DNA of 55,914 nt from Collinsella aerofaciens (GTDB taxonomy: Bacteria > Actinomycetota > Coriobacteriia > Coriobacteriales > Coriobacteriaceae), in assembly GCF_028209395.1 (NCBI RefSeq), contig NZ_JAQLDQ010000012.1, forward strand, positions 2,467 to 58,380. Direction: 5' to 3'. Positions 36,242 through 43,890 of this stretch are shown here, one piece after another; position 1 is the stretch's first letter; every line of letters begins with the position of its first letter. A program made the translations under genes and the position numbers. The notes below the pieces were generated by a model that saw nothing but the letters and a program-made list of their open reading frames with translations, made no database searches and was not told where the DNA came from.

Positions 36242-36582
36242 GATGGCGTCCTCCTTGTCTGCCGATGACATCACGGCGCCGCGGGTTGTTGGGGTACTGA
36301 TTGCGCTGGCGGCGGATGTCTCTGTGTACTGTGCGGCGATACCTCCGTTCGTTGTTTGCGGCCGTCGCTCGGCCGCGCCCCAACGGGTTCCTTACCTATA
36401 GATATGCCCCAGCTTGTGCTGCCCGGGAGTCTCGAAAGGTGGGCCATGTGTCCCATGTTTGGGGCACGGGGCGCATGGGACGGCACGGCTCAGCATCGAC
36501 TTTTCCATGTTGCGCAACAGCGTCTTGGGTGGGGGCGTATAGACTTGGCTGTGACAAAAGCTAAACCACGAAAGGTCGAACG
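36242..36582. other. Divergent intergenic region
   Basis: 341 bases between divergent genes. It contains the 19-bp element (36438-36456), a perfect 12-bp palindrome TGTTGCGCAACA (36508-36519) and a TATAGA -10-like hexamer (36538-36543) for the plus-strand gene. Short open frames here have no ribosome site and I do not accept them. Confidence 0.5.
36438..36456 (-). promoter_or_regulatory. Conserved 19-bp upstream element (copy 3)
   Basis: Identical to the element at 35498-35516, here about 195 bp before lipoprotein 2. TATCTATAGG, a -10-like sequence, lies about 35 bp downstream on the minus strand. Confidence 0.55.
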
Positions 36583-37434
36583 ATGTTCTGTCAAAAATGC
36601 GGGCAGCAAGTTCCCGATGGATCGACGTTTTGTACGCACTGTGGGGCCTCGCTGGCGGGTGGTTCCGTGCCGACGCCTACGGCTGCCGCACCGACTTCTG
36701 CGCCCACGTCCGGCCCGGGCCTGACCCAGTCGATGCCGCCGGTCGCGCCCGCACCTCAAAAGCCTAAGAGCAAAGCTCCGATTGTCATCGCGGTGGCGTG
36801 TGCCGCCGTGGTACTCCTTGGGGGCGGCACGGTGTTTGCGCTTACGGTGCTAAACGGGTCAAAGAGTTCCGGCACGCAGATTTCGGTGGTCGATACCGGG
36901 TCTTCGGACGAGCAGGATTCTTCTGCCAAGAAGAAGAGCGACAAGTCCAAGTCCAAGGAATCCTCGTCGTCCGATGACGAGGCCGTTCCCGAGGACGAGT
37001 CGGCATACTACGGTTCGGGCGATTCGGACGATTACCTAACCGACGTGCATACGTACACGAACGACATGCATCCTTATAGCATGTCGATTCCCAATCGCTT
37101 TGAGATGGAAGACACTCCCAACGGCAGCGGCGCTAGGTATGAGGACCCGGAGACGGGCTTTGTAATCAACCTGTTTGGCTACGTCAACGTTAACGACGAA
37201 ACTGCACACGAGATGTTTGTCGATGAGGACACCTCGGGTAAGGCCGACCTCTATACCGCGGAGGGCGACAACTGGTACGTGGTTTCGTGGCGCGAGGGCG
37301 ATACGATCATTTACGAAAAGACGATCGTCACGGATTCGACAATTGCCACGGCGCATTTGGAGTACTCGACCGCGAACCGCGACATGGGGTCGAAGATTAT
37401 CGACACGCTGTTGCCGACGTTTCAGGTGGACTAG
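36583..37434 (+). CDS. Zinc-ribbon membrane protein of unknown function
   Basis: A 283-residue protein. The N-terminal zinc ribbon is MFCQKCGQQVPDGSTFCTHC (C3, C6, C17, C20). A Pro/Ala/Thr-rich linker and one membrane helix follow (APIVIAVACAAVVLLGGGTV). Outside lies a Ser/Lys/Asp-rich linker and a globular domain of about 120 residues (HPYSMSIPNRFEMEDTPNGS, then ETGFVINLFGYVNV, then IIYEKTIVTDSTIATAHLEY). This is a common gut-actinobacterial and clostridial architecture with no agreed role. The start ATG is fixed by the zinc ribbon. It is divergent from the lipoprotein genes and ends at a strong terminator. Confidence 0.85.
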   Translation: MFCQKCGQQVPDGSTFCTHCGASLAGGSVPTPTAAAPTSAPTSGPGLTQSMPPVAPAPQKPKSKAPIVIAVACAAVVLLGGGTVFALTVLNGSKSSGTQISVVDTGSSDEQDSSAKKKSDKSKSKESSSSDDEAVPEDESAYYGSGDSDDYLTDVHTYTNDMHPYSMSIPNRFEMEDTPNGSGARYEDPETGFVINLFGYVNVNDETAHEMFVDEDTSGKADLYTAEGDNWYVVSWREGDTIIYEKTIVTDSTIATAHLEYSTANRDMGSKIIDTLLPTFQVD

Positions 37435-37530
37435 GCATCCGTGCCTATAGCCGGCAATCGGAAACGCCGATAGCCAGAGCTCCTGACAGTCTTTGTCTTA
37501 TGGGCTAGACTGGCTTGGACAAGATCGATG

Positions 37531-37570
37531 AATGGGACAACCGCTTCCTGGCGTCGTTGTCCCATTTTTT
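37531..37570 (+). terminator. Terminator between the zinc-ribbon gene and fchA
   Basis: AATGGGACAAC (37531-37541) pairs perfectly with GTTGTCCCATT (37556-37566) followed by TTTTTATT. It places the fchA start downstream and separates the transcription units. Confidence 0.9.
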
Positions 37571-37619
37571 ATTATGCGTGCGGCCCATGGTGGCCGGCGC
37601 GGTGGGCAGAGGTGTTTCG

Positions 37620-38252
37620 ATGAGCCAAGAGATGATGGACAAAACCTGCCGAGGGTTTGCCGAGGCGTTGGCTGCACGCGAGCCCGTTCCCGGCGGCGGT
37701 AGCGCCAGTGCGTTTGTGGGAGCACTGGGCGCCTCGCTGTGCGGGATGGTTGCTCGCTATGGCGCGACGAACCCCGCGCTTGCCGATCGCGCGGACGATC
37801 TGACGCGCGCATTCGCCCAGGCAGACGAGTTGGCACAGGAACTTGTGGGTCTGGTCGCCGAGGACGTTCGTGCGTACGGCCAGGTGTCTGCGGCGTACGG
37901 TATTTCGCGCGAGGATCCGGCTCGACCGGCCGCGATTCAGGATGCGCTGCACGTGGCGGCCATGCCGCCGTACCGCATTATGGATGCGTGCGGTCGTGCG
38001 CTGGCGCTGCTTGAGGACATGGCAGACAAGGGCTCGCGCCAGTTGCTGTCCGATGTGGCGTGTGGCGCCGTATTCTGCCGCGCCGCCATGCAGGGTGCGA
38101 GCCTGACGCTCTTTGCCAATACCACGTCTATGAAAGACCGGGCGCGCGCCGAGGAGCTCGAGGCGGCGTGCGATGAGCTGCTGGATACGTGGCTACCGCG
38201 CGCCGATGCTCTGGCGCGCCGCGCCGCTGACGCCGCAAGGAAGAGGGGATAG
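37620..38252 (+). CDS. fchA: Cyclodeaminase/cyclohydrolase family protein (FchA-like methenyl-THF cyclohydrolase)
   Basis: A 210-residue all-helical protein of the formiminotransferase-cyclodeaminase C-terminal family (PF04961). Its signature PVPGGGSASAFVGALGASL lies at about 23-41, followed by helices such as RALALLEDMADKGSRQLLSD. In acetogens and purinolytic clostridia, stand-alone members (FchA) hydrolyse methenyl-THF to 10-formyl-THF, or deaminate formimino-THF. Here the gene lies 2 bp before folD, and that FolD lacks its cyclohydrolase residues, so FchA is the likely cyclohydrolase. The ATG at 37620 was chosen because earlier in-frame codons lie in or beside the terminator; its ribosome site (AGAGGTG) is modest. 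Confidence 0.88.
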   Translation: MSQEMMDKTCRGFAEALAAREPVPGGGSASAFVGALGASLCGMVARYGATNPALADRADDLTRAFAQADELAQELVGLVAEDVRAYGQVSAAYGISREDPARPAAIQDALHVAAMPPYRIMDACGRALALLEDMADKGSRQLLSDVACGAVFCRAAMQGASLTLFANTTSMKDRARAEELEAACDELLDTWLPRADALARRAADAARKRG

Positions 38253-38254
38253 CC

Positions 38255-39109
38255 ATGGCCGAGCTGCTCAAAGGGGTTCCCGTTGCCCGTGCTTTGACCG
38301 AGGAGCTCGTCGTCCGCTGCGCCGCCCTGCGCGAGCGCGGCGTTGTGCCGACGCTGGCCATCGTTCGCGTGGGCGAGCGCGAGGACGACCTGTCCTACGA
38401 GCGTGGTGCACTCAAGCGCTGCGAAAAGGTGGGCATCGAAGCTCGTCGCGTATTGCTGCCTGCCGATGTTTCGCAGGATGAGCTGCTGGCGGCTATTAAG
38501 GACATCAATGCCGACCCCACTGTTCACGGTTGTCTGATGTTTCGCCCGCTGCCTGCCGGTCTTGACGAGGATGCAGTTGCCGCGGCGCTCGATCCCGCCA
38601 AGGATGTTGACTCCATGACGCCGGCCTCGCTGCTTACCACGCTTTCGGGTCGTGGAGTGGGCTTTGCTCCTTGCACGGCTGAGGCCGTGTTGGCGTTGCT
38701 GGACCATTACGGCGTTGAGCTGGATGGTACCAAGGTTGCGGCGGTCGGTCGATCGCTGGTGATTGGCCGTCCCGTTGCCGCCATGCTTACGGCTCGCAAT
38801 GCCACAGTGACGATGTGCCATACGCATACGCGCGACCTTGCTGCCGAGTGCCGTTCTGCCGACATCGTTGTTGCCGCGGTTGGACGCGCACGCACGATTG
38901 GCGCGGATGCGGTTCGCGAGGGCCAGACGGTCATCGATGTTGGCATTAATTGGGACGAGGCTGCTGGCAAGCTGGTCGGTGACGTTGATTTTGACGCTGT
39001 GGAGCCGGTTGTTGGCGCCATCACGCCCGTGCCGGGCGGCGTGGGCGCAGTGACGACGGCGATTCTCGCCAAACACGTGATCGAGGCGGCGGAGCGCGCA
39101 TTGAACTAG
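38255..39109 (+). CDS. folD: Methylene-THF dehydrogenase FolD, apparently without cyclohydrolase residues
   Basis: A 284-residue NADP(H)- or NAD(H)-linked 5,10-methylene-THF dehydrogenase. Fold markers are present: PTLAIVRVGEREDD, PAKDVDSMTP (D117, D119), VAAVGRSLVIGRPVAAML (Rossmann loop) and AITPVPGGVGAVTTAIL. In bifunctional FolD the cyclohydrolase needs a Lys in YVxxKxK (E. coli K54) and a Gln in VQLPLP (Q98). Here the matching sequences read YERGALK (A52) and MFRPLP (F96), while Y48 and the later lysine K54 remain. I therefore expect dehydrogenase activity only, with the adjacent FchA completing the pathway to 10-formyl-THF. AGAGGGG precedes the ATG. Confidence 0.93.
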   Translation: MAELLKGVPVARALTEELVVRCAALRERGVVPTLAIVRVGEREDDLSYERGALKRCEKVGIEARRVLLPADVSQDELLAAIKDINADPTVHGCLMFRPLPAGLDEDAVAAALDPAKDVDSMTPASLLTTLSGRGVGFAPCTAEAVLALLDHYGVELDGTKVAAVGRSLVIGRPVAAMLTARNATVTMCHTHTRDLAAECRSADIVVAAVGRARTIGADAVREGQTVIDVGINWDEAAGKLVGDVDFDAVEPVVGAITPVPGGVGAVTTAILAKHVIEAAERALN

Positions 39110-39157
39110 GCATTTTTGGCTGATTAGGGGGTTAGATATATACTCCCGAGACACGCC

Positions 39158-39387
39158 GTGTGCAAAAAATGCCAAATATGAGTACTGTTGCCAAGCTAGT
39201 CACATATAATTTAGGTCATTTTGGCTCTCTAACGATATTTAGTATCGATAGGGAGCCTATTTTATTGGACCTTTGAGGAATTACATAGTCTAACTTTTGC
39301 ACAAATGTAGACTTTCGACGCCCACGCCCGGCAAAATAGCTGCTACTAAATTGGTGTCAGTACTCATATTTGGCATTTTTTGCACAC
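39158..39387. repeat. Fold-back element A with perfect 30-bp terminal inverted repeats
   Basis: The left arm, GTGTGCAAAAAATGCCAAAT onward (39158-39187), is the exact reverse complement of 39358-39387. The 170-bp interior holds a further hairpin of 14 of 15 paired bases (39223-39257), enclosed by AGGTC/GACCT (39213-39217, 39268-39272), and an AGTCTA/TAGACT pair (39287-39292, 39308-39313). The DNA is much more AT-rich than its surroundings and has no reading frame of interest. It fills most of the 365 bases between folD and the dipeptidase gene. No clear target-site duplication flanks it. It could be a non-autonomous mobile element or a structured RNA. Confidence 0.85.
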
Positions 39388-39474
39388 AGGGGTTGCTGTG
39401 GCCGTGGTTTCGCCCTTTTTGCGCCGAAGCGATACACTGTTGCCGTTTGATTTCTTCGCTCAAGGAGGATGCAC

Positions 39475-40998
39475 ATGCCGTGCACAACGATTTTGGTTGG
39501 TAAGAACGCGAGCTACGACGGGTCGACGCTTGTCGCCCGCAACGAGGACTCGTCCAACGGGGTGTTTGAGCCCAAGCGCATGCGCGTGGTGCATCCCGAC
39601 GAGCAGCCGCGTGTCTACACGAGTGTCCTGAGCCACCTGACCGTTGAGCTGCCCGACAACCCCATGCGTTACACGAGCGTCCCCGACGTTGTCCCGGGCC
39701 ATGGCATTTGGGCCGAGGCCGGCTTCAACGAGCTCAATGTTGGCATGTCCGCAACCGAGACACTCACCACCAACGAGCGCGTCCGCGGCGCCGATCCGCT
39801 CGTGGACTATGTACCCGCCAAGGGCAACGAGGGCGAGGACGGCTATGTTCCGGCCCAGCCCGGCGGACTGGGCGAGGAGGATATGGTGACCCTGGTGCTG
39901 CCGTACGCCACGTCCGCCCGCGACGGCGTGCGTATTTTGGGTGACCTGCTCGAGCGCTACGGCACCTACGAGAACAATGGCATCGCCTTTAGTGACGTTG
40001 ACGAGATCTGGTGGCTCGAGACCATCGGCGGCCACCACTGGATCGCCAAGCGCGTGCCCGATGACGCCTATGTGACCATGCCCAACCAGCTGGGTATTGA
40101 CAGCTTTGACCTGGACGACGCCGAGGGCGCTCAGGTCGACCACATGTGCTCTGCCGACCTGCGCTCCTGGATGGCAGAGTGGCATCTGGACCTAACGCTG
40201 GGCGTCGAGGGTGACGTTCCCGCCGCGGTCTTTAACCCGCGCGAGGCCTTTGGCTCGCACAGCGACAGCGATCACGTCTACAACACGCCGCGCGCCTGGT
40301 ATATGCAGCGCTGCCTCAACCCCAGCGATGTGTGGGACGGTCCCGACGCCGACTACACGCCCGAGAGCGACGACATTCCCTGGAGCCGCGTGCCCGAGCG
40401 CAAGGTGACCATCGAGGACATCAAGTACGTGCTTTCGAGCCACTACCAGGGCACGGAGTACGACTGCTACGGCAGCAAGGGCACGCCCGCCACGCGCGGC
40501 GCCTATCGTCCCATCGGCATCAACCGCAACAGCCAGCTTGCCGTGCTGCAGCTGCGCCCCTATGCGCAGCCGGCGTATCGCGCCGTGCAGTGGATGGCGT
40601 TTGGCTCCAACTCGTTTAACGCGCTCGTACCGCTGTACGCCAATGTCGAGACCATGCCCGAGTACTATGCCGGCACGCAGGCTCGCGTGACGTCCGAGAA
40701 TTTCTATTGGGCCAACCGCCTGATCGGTGCCCTGGCCGATGTTCGCTTCCATGAGTGCGGTCGCGCGGTCGAGGATTATCAGGAGAAGGTCGGCGGCATG
40801 GGCCACAAGCAGATTCACGACGTCGATGCCGCCGTGGCCGCGCTGCCCGAAGCCGAGGTGCCCGCCGAGCTCGCCCGCGCCAACGAGGAGTTTGCCGAGC
40901 GCGTGCGGGTGGAGACCGATGCTCTGTTGGGCAAGGTGCTCTACACCACGAGCTGTGCCATGAAGAACTCCTTCGCGATGAACGACAACGTAAGGTAA
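39475..40998 (+). CDS. C69-family dipeptidase (PepD-like)
   Basis: A 507-residue N-terminal-nucleophile hydrolase of peptidase family C69. The N-terminus MPCTTILVGKNASYDGSTL has C3 as the expected nucleophile after cleavage of Met-Pro, followed by VARNEDSSNG. Other family blocks are GIWAEAGFNELNVGMSATET and EIWWLETIGGHHWIAKRVPD. It would cleave dipeptides in the cytoplasm, supporting amino-acid fermentation. The ATG at 39475 is six bases after AAGGAGG; an in-frame ATG two codons earlier lies too close to that site. A hairpin terminator follows at 41017. Confidence 0.93.
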   Translation: MPCTTILVGKNASYDGSTLVARNEDSSNGVFEPKRMRVVHPDEQPRVYTSVLSHLTVELPDNPMRYTSVPDVVPGHGIWAEAGFNELNVGMSATETLTTNERVRGADPLVDYVPAKGNEGEDGYVPAQPGGLGEEDMVTLVLPYATSARDGVRILGDLLERYGTYENNGIAFSDVDEIWWLETIGGHHWIAKRVPDDAYVTMPNQLGIDSFDLDDAEGAQVDHMCSADLRSWMAEWHLDLTLGVEGDVPAAVFNPREAFGSHSDSDHVYNTPRAWYMQRCLNPSDVWDGPDADYTPESDDIPWSRVPERKVTIEDIKYVLSSHYQGTEYDCYGSKGTPATRGAYRPIGINRNSQLAVLQLRPYAQPAYRAVQWMAFGSNSFNALVPLYANVETMPEYYAGTQARVTSENFYWANRLIGALADVRFHECGRAVEDYQEKVGGMGHKQIHDVDAAVAALPEAEVPAELARANEEFAERVRVETDALLGKVLYTTSCAMKNSFAMNDNVR

Positions 40999-41016
40999 AG
41001 GCAACCTTGCAGCGAA

Positions 41017-41065
41017 CGAGCGGGGCAAACGCCGTCAAAGGCTTTGGCCCGCTCGATTTCTATCT
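41017..41065 (+). terminator. Probable terminator after the dipeptidase gene
   Basis: CGAGCGGGGC (41017-41026) pairs, with a one-base bulge, with GCCCGCTCG (41047-41055). An inner GCC/GGC pair and ATTTCTATCTT after the stem support it. Confidence 0.6.
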
Positions 41066-41081
41066 TGGCGGTAAAACGATT

Positions 41082-41111
41082 TTGTGTCGTTTACTCAATC
41101 TTGGGTACAAG
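41082..41111 (+). promoter_or_regulatory. Promoter for the phasin-like/AarF operon
   Basis: TTGTGT (41082-41087), 18 bp, TACAAG (41106-41111). It is located 36 bp before the first start codon. Confidence 0.5.
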
Positions 41112-41146
41112 AAGTCCAATGCAGTTGTTCATGATTGGAGCCAACC

Positions 41147-41563
41147 ATGGTTATGAAACTCGATCAGCTTGTTAACGGTGCCATCAACGTGGGCTTCGGC
41201 GCCGCCGCCGTTGCCGTCGAGGGCGGCAAGAAGGTTCTCGACGACCTCGGTACCAAGGGCGAGCAGGTCCGCAAGGATGCCGGCACCCCCGATATCGCCC
41301 GCAGCGTGTCCGATATGTTCGAGCAGGCGGGTGGCACCATCTCCGACCTGACCGAGCGCCTGGGCATGCAGGGCGAGACTGCGGCGCAGCGCGTGCTCGA
41401 TGAGCTCATCCTGGCGCGCGTCCGCGTTATGACCGCCCCCGAGCGTACGGCCTTCCTGGCCCATGTGCGCGACATCGTCGATTCGGTCGAGGACAACGTG
41501 ACTTCGGTGCCCGTCGAGTCTGTTGAGCCCGACGATGCAGAGGATGCCGAAGAGGCCGAGTAG
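41147..41563 (+). CDS. Small helical phasin-like protein paired with an ABC1 kinase
   Basis: A 138-residue acidic helical protein. The N-terminus MVMKLDQLVNGAINVGFGAA is an amphipathic helix, followed by EGGKKVLDDLGTKGEQVRKD and a second helical stretch ILARVRVMTAPERTAFLAHV. The tail is Asp/Glu-rich (PDDAEDAEEAE). Layout and composition resemble phasin or polyhydroxyalkanoate-granule-associated helical proteins often found beside AarF/UbiB-type kinases, but I cannot assign a function. GGAG lies six bases before the ATG at 41147. The AarF gene starts 8 bases after its stop, so the two should form one operon. Confidence 0.8.
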   Translation: MVMKLDQLVNGAINVGFGAAAVAVEGGKKVLDDLGTKGEQVRKDAGTPDIARSVSDMFEQAGGTISDLTERLGMQGETAAQRVLDELILARVRVMTAPERTAFLAHVRDIVDSVEDNVTSVPVESVEPDDAEDAEEAE

Positions 41564-41571
41564 TAGCGCAG

Positions 41572-43335
41572 ATGGCAGATTCCACCACCGATTACAACAA
41601 TCAAGATCCCTTGGGTGACGAGGCGGCGGTTGTCGACGAGGTCGATGCCGCCGTCTCGGGCGCTCGCAAGAAGCCGCGCGCTGTCGATATGGTCCCCGAG
41701 GAGCCCGACGCGATGGCGCCGGATGAGGAATACCAGCTCACGCCGGCAGGTCGTCGTGAGCGCATTGGGCAGATCGTTCGCCTGATCAAAAAGTATCGCG
41801 TGTGGGACAACCTCACGCCGGTGCGCCTGCGTCGTCTGCTTGAAGAGCTCGGCCCTATGTTCGTCAAGATGGGGCAGATTCTGGCTAACCGCTCCGAGAT
41901 TTTGCCGCAGCGGTTTTGCGACGAGCTGCGTCGTCTGCGCTCCGATGTAGAGCCGGTGCCGTATGAGGTAGTGCTCCGGTGTCTGGAAGAGGAGTACGGC
42001 CAGCGCCTGGGGCAGATGTTCGACGCGATCGACCCCAATCCGCTCGGAAGCGCGTCGCTCGCGCAGGTACACCGTGCCCGCCTGGTGACCGGCGAGGACG
42101 TGGCCGTTAAGGTGCAGCGCCCCGGCGCGCAGCAGGTGATGGCTCAGGATATCGACATCATCCGTTCGGTGGTGCGTATCGTCTCAAAGTTCGTCAACAC
42201 CGACCAGTTTGTTGACCTGCACGGCGTGGTCGAAGAGCTGTGGACCTCGTTTCGCGAGGAAACCAACTTTTTGGCCGAGGCCAAAAACCTCAACGATTTC
42301 TATGAGTTCCATAAGAGCGTCCATGGCGTGTCGTGTCCCAAATCCTACTTGGACCTTTGCACCGAGCACGTCGTGGTCATGGACTACATTGACGGCATCT
42401 CGATTGCCGATCCCGAGCGCCTGGTGGCCGAGGGCTATGACCTGGAAAAGATCGGCTCGGCGATTGTCGAGGACTATTCGACGCAAGTGCTCGATGACGG
42501 CTTTTTCCATGCCGACCCGCATGCGGGAAACATCATCCTCAAGGACGGCATCGTCTACTTTATTGACCTGGGCATGGTTGGGCGCATGTCGAGCCACGAC
42601 CGCGGTATCGTTAAGGACATGATTTTCGCCGTGGCCGAGGGCGACGTGCCCAAGCTCAAGGATTCGCTTATGCGCTTTGCCGTGACGCGCGGCGACTCGG
42701 CCGAGCTCGACCATTCGGCCTTTCTGTCCGATTTGGACTTTATCGTTGCCGACTTTGCGGGCCTCGACCTTAGGGACCTGGATATCGGCGAGTTTTTGAC
42801 CTCGCTGCTAAACCTGGCGCGCAAAAACGACGTTGAGCTGCCGAGTGTGGTGACGATGTTTGCCCGCGGCATGGTGACACTCGAGGGTCTGCTGACCGAG
42901 TACATGCCCAACGTCAACATGATCCAGATTATCCAGACGCACATCAAAAACGAGAAGAGCACCTATGCGCGCATGCGCGATATGGGGCGCGATCTTGCCG
43001 CGAGCAGCTATCGCGCGGCAAAAGGCTCGCTCGAGGCGGCCGAGTATCTGGGCTTGGCGTCGCGTATGCTCACGCGCGGCCAGCTTAAGGTGAACACGCA
43101 GATTATGAGCAGCGATAAGGCGCTGCGACAGCTGGGTGGAATTATCGACCGCATGTCGATGGCAATTGTGATTGCCGGTCTGTTTATCGGTTCGTCGGTG
43201 GTGTACTACGCGCGTATCGAGCCGGTTGTGTTTGGTATCCCGGTCATTGGCTTTATGGGCTACGTGAGCGCGCTGGTGCTGGCGCTGATGCTGGGCCGCG
43301 AGATCTGGCGCAACAGTCACGGCGGCAAGCATTAA
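41572..43335 (+). CDS. AarF/UbiB (ABC1) atypical kinase family protein
   Basis: A 587-residue membrane-anchored atypical kinase. The ABC1 signature FVKMGQILANRSEILPQ lies at about residues 97-113, the Ala-rich nucleotide loop is PLGSASLAQVHRA, the lysine is in DVAVKVQRPG, and the catalytic and metal sites are in FHADPHAGNI and FIDLGMVGR. Two C-terminal membrane helices follow (SMAIVIAGLFIGSSVVYYA and VIGFMGYVSALVLALMLG). In proteobacteria UbiB acts in ubiquinone synthesis; anaerobic actinobacteria lack ubiquinone, so the role here is more likely in isoprenoid lipid handling (inference). The N-terminal 50 residues are acidic and variable. It is the second gene of the operon, with a weak ribosome site (GCGCAG), suggesting coupling. 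Confidence 0.92.
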   Translation: MADSTTDYNNQDPLGDEAAVVDEVDAAVSGARKKPRAVDMVPEEPDAMAPDEEYQLTPAGRRERIGQIVRLIKKYRVWDNLTPVRLRRLLEELGPMFVKMGQILANRSEILPQRFCDELRRLRSDVEPVPYEVVLRCLEEEYGQRLGQMFDAIDPNPLGSASLAQVHRARLVTGEDVAVKVQRPGAQQVMAQDIDIIRSVVRIVSKFVNTDQFVDLHGVVEELWTSFREETNFLAEAKNLNDFYEFHKSVHGVSCPKSYLDLCTEHVVVMDYIDGISIADPERLVAEGYDLEKIGSAIVEDYSTQVLDDGFFHADPHAGNIILKDGIVYFIDLGMVGRMSSHDRGIVKDMIFAVAEGDVPKLKDSLMRFAVTRGDSAELDHSAFLSDLDFIVADFAGLDLRDLDIGEFLTSLLNLARKNDVELPSVVTMFARGMVTLEGLLTEYMPNVNMIQIIQTHIKNEKSTYARMRDMGRDLAASSYRAAKGSLEAAEYLGLASRMLTRGQLKVNTQIMSSDKALRQLGGIIDRMSMAIVIAGLFIGSSVVYYARIEPVVFGIPVIGFMGYVSALVLALMLGREIWRNSHGGKH

Positions 43336-43401
43336 CGATTTCCCGGGGTCGGGGAAACGGGTTATTTTGCCTTGCGTCGCGCCGGCGTGGGCTGGTCCGA
43401 A

Positions 43402-43555
43402 CAAAACTATGCCGGTTTACGGGGCTGGAGTGCCGAACCTCGACCATGCCGAAATTCGCGCTTTTAAAACCGCAGGTAGATGAGTCGTTGGTTTTCGAAA
43501 ATGGCAGATATGGTTGCGAGGTGCTGAATCATCCCCGTAATCCGGCATAGTTTTG
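43402..43555. repeat. Fold-back element B with 23-bp inverted repeats
   Basis: CAAAACTATGCCGGTTTACG begins the left arm (43402-43424), which is the reverse complement of 43533-43555 with one mismatch. Pairing continues imperfectly inward over about 66-70 bases per arm, through CCTCG-ACCAT against ATGGTTGCGAGG and AAAACC against GGTTTT, leaving an 18-nt centre. It is non-coding and AT-richer than its surroundings. It lies in the 664-base gap between the AarF gene and the giant gene, upstream of the riboswitch promoter. A weak TTTCCC/GGGAAA hairpin at 43339-43357 may end the AarF operon. Confidence 0.8.
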
Positions 43556-43644
43556 AAACGGGCTATTCTTGCAAGGTCCGCCGACAGCCCTTCCTATCGC
43601 AAACCATAGCTTTTACCTTGGGCTTCGCCTGTGTGCGGGCCCCT

Positions 43645-43673
43645 TTTGCGTGCTACCATATCGACAGTAATAA
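43645..43673 (+). promoter_or_regulatory. Promoter of the riboswitch-led operon
   Basis: TTTGCG (43645-43650), 17 bp, TAATAA (43668-43673). The predicted start near 43680 falls a few bases before the first paired base of the riboswitch, as expected. Confidence 0.6.
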
Positions 43674-43683
43674 TCGATGGCCT

Positions 43684-43856
43684 AGATGGTGGTGCGGAGA
43701 CGCACGAATGCGCGGTTTTCCTGTGCGTTTGGGAGAATCGGGGTGCAAGTCCCCGGCTGTACCAGTAACCGTAATTCCTCTTGGCCCGGGATGGTCGCGT
43801 CGCAGATCGGACGGCGCGCCCGGGTCGGTAAGGTTAAGTCGGATCGCCTCCCATCT
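43684..43856 (+). promoter_or_regulatory. Cobalamin (B12) riboswitch
   Basis: The conserved core is readable: GGGAGAATCGGGGTGCAAGT then CCCCGGCTGTACCAGTAACC (43731-43770), the cobalamin-aptamer pattern of GGGAA, GGTGNAANTCC and ACTGTNCC followed by an AACCGT-like string. The B12-box-like 3' part is AAGTCGGATCGCCTCCCATC (43836-43855). P1 closes as AGATGG (43684-43689) with CCATCT (43851-43856). Size, order and orientation fit the class. It should turn down the downstream genes when cobalamin is abundant. Confidence 0.85.
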
Positions 43857-43860
43857 TGTG

Positions 43861-43890
43861 CGCGACCGCGGCGCATGCCGCCGGTACGCG
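43861..43890 (+). promoter_or_regulatory. Hairpin after the riboswitch (possible expression platform)
   Basis: Outer CGCG/CGCG and inner CGGC-GCAT-GCCG pairing make a stable stem directly after P1. There is no T run, so transcription termination is unlikely. A Shine-Dalgarno-like GGAGGGAAGGGGG follows at 43900-43912, ten bases later, so translational control is possible. Confidence 0.45.
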
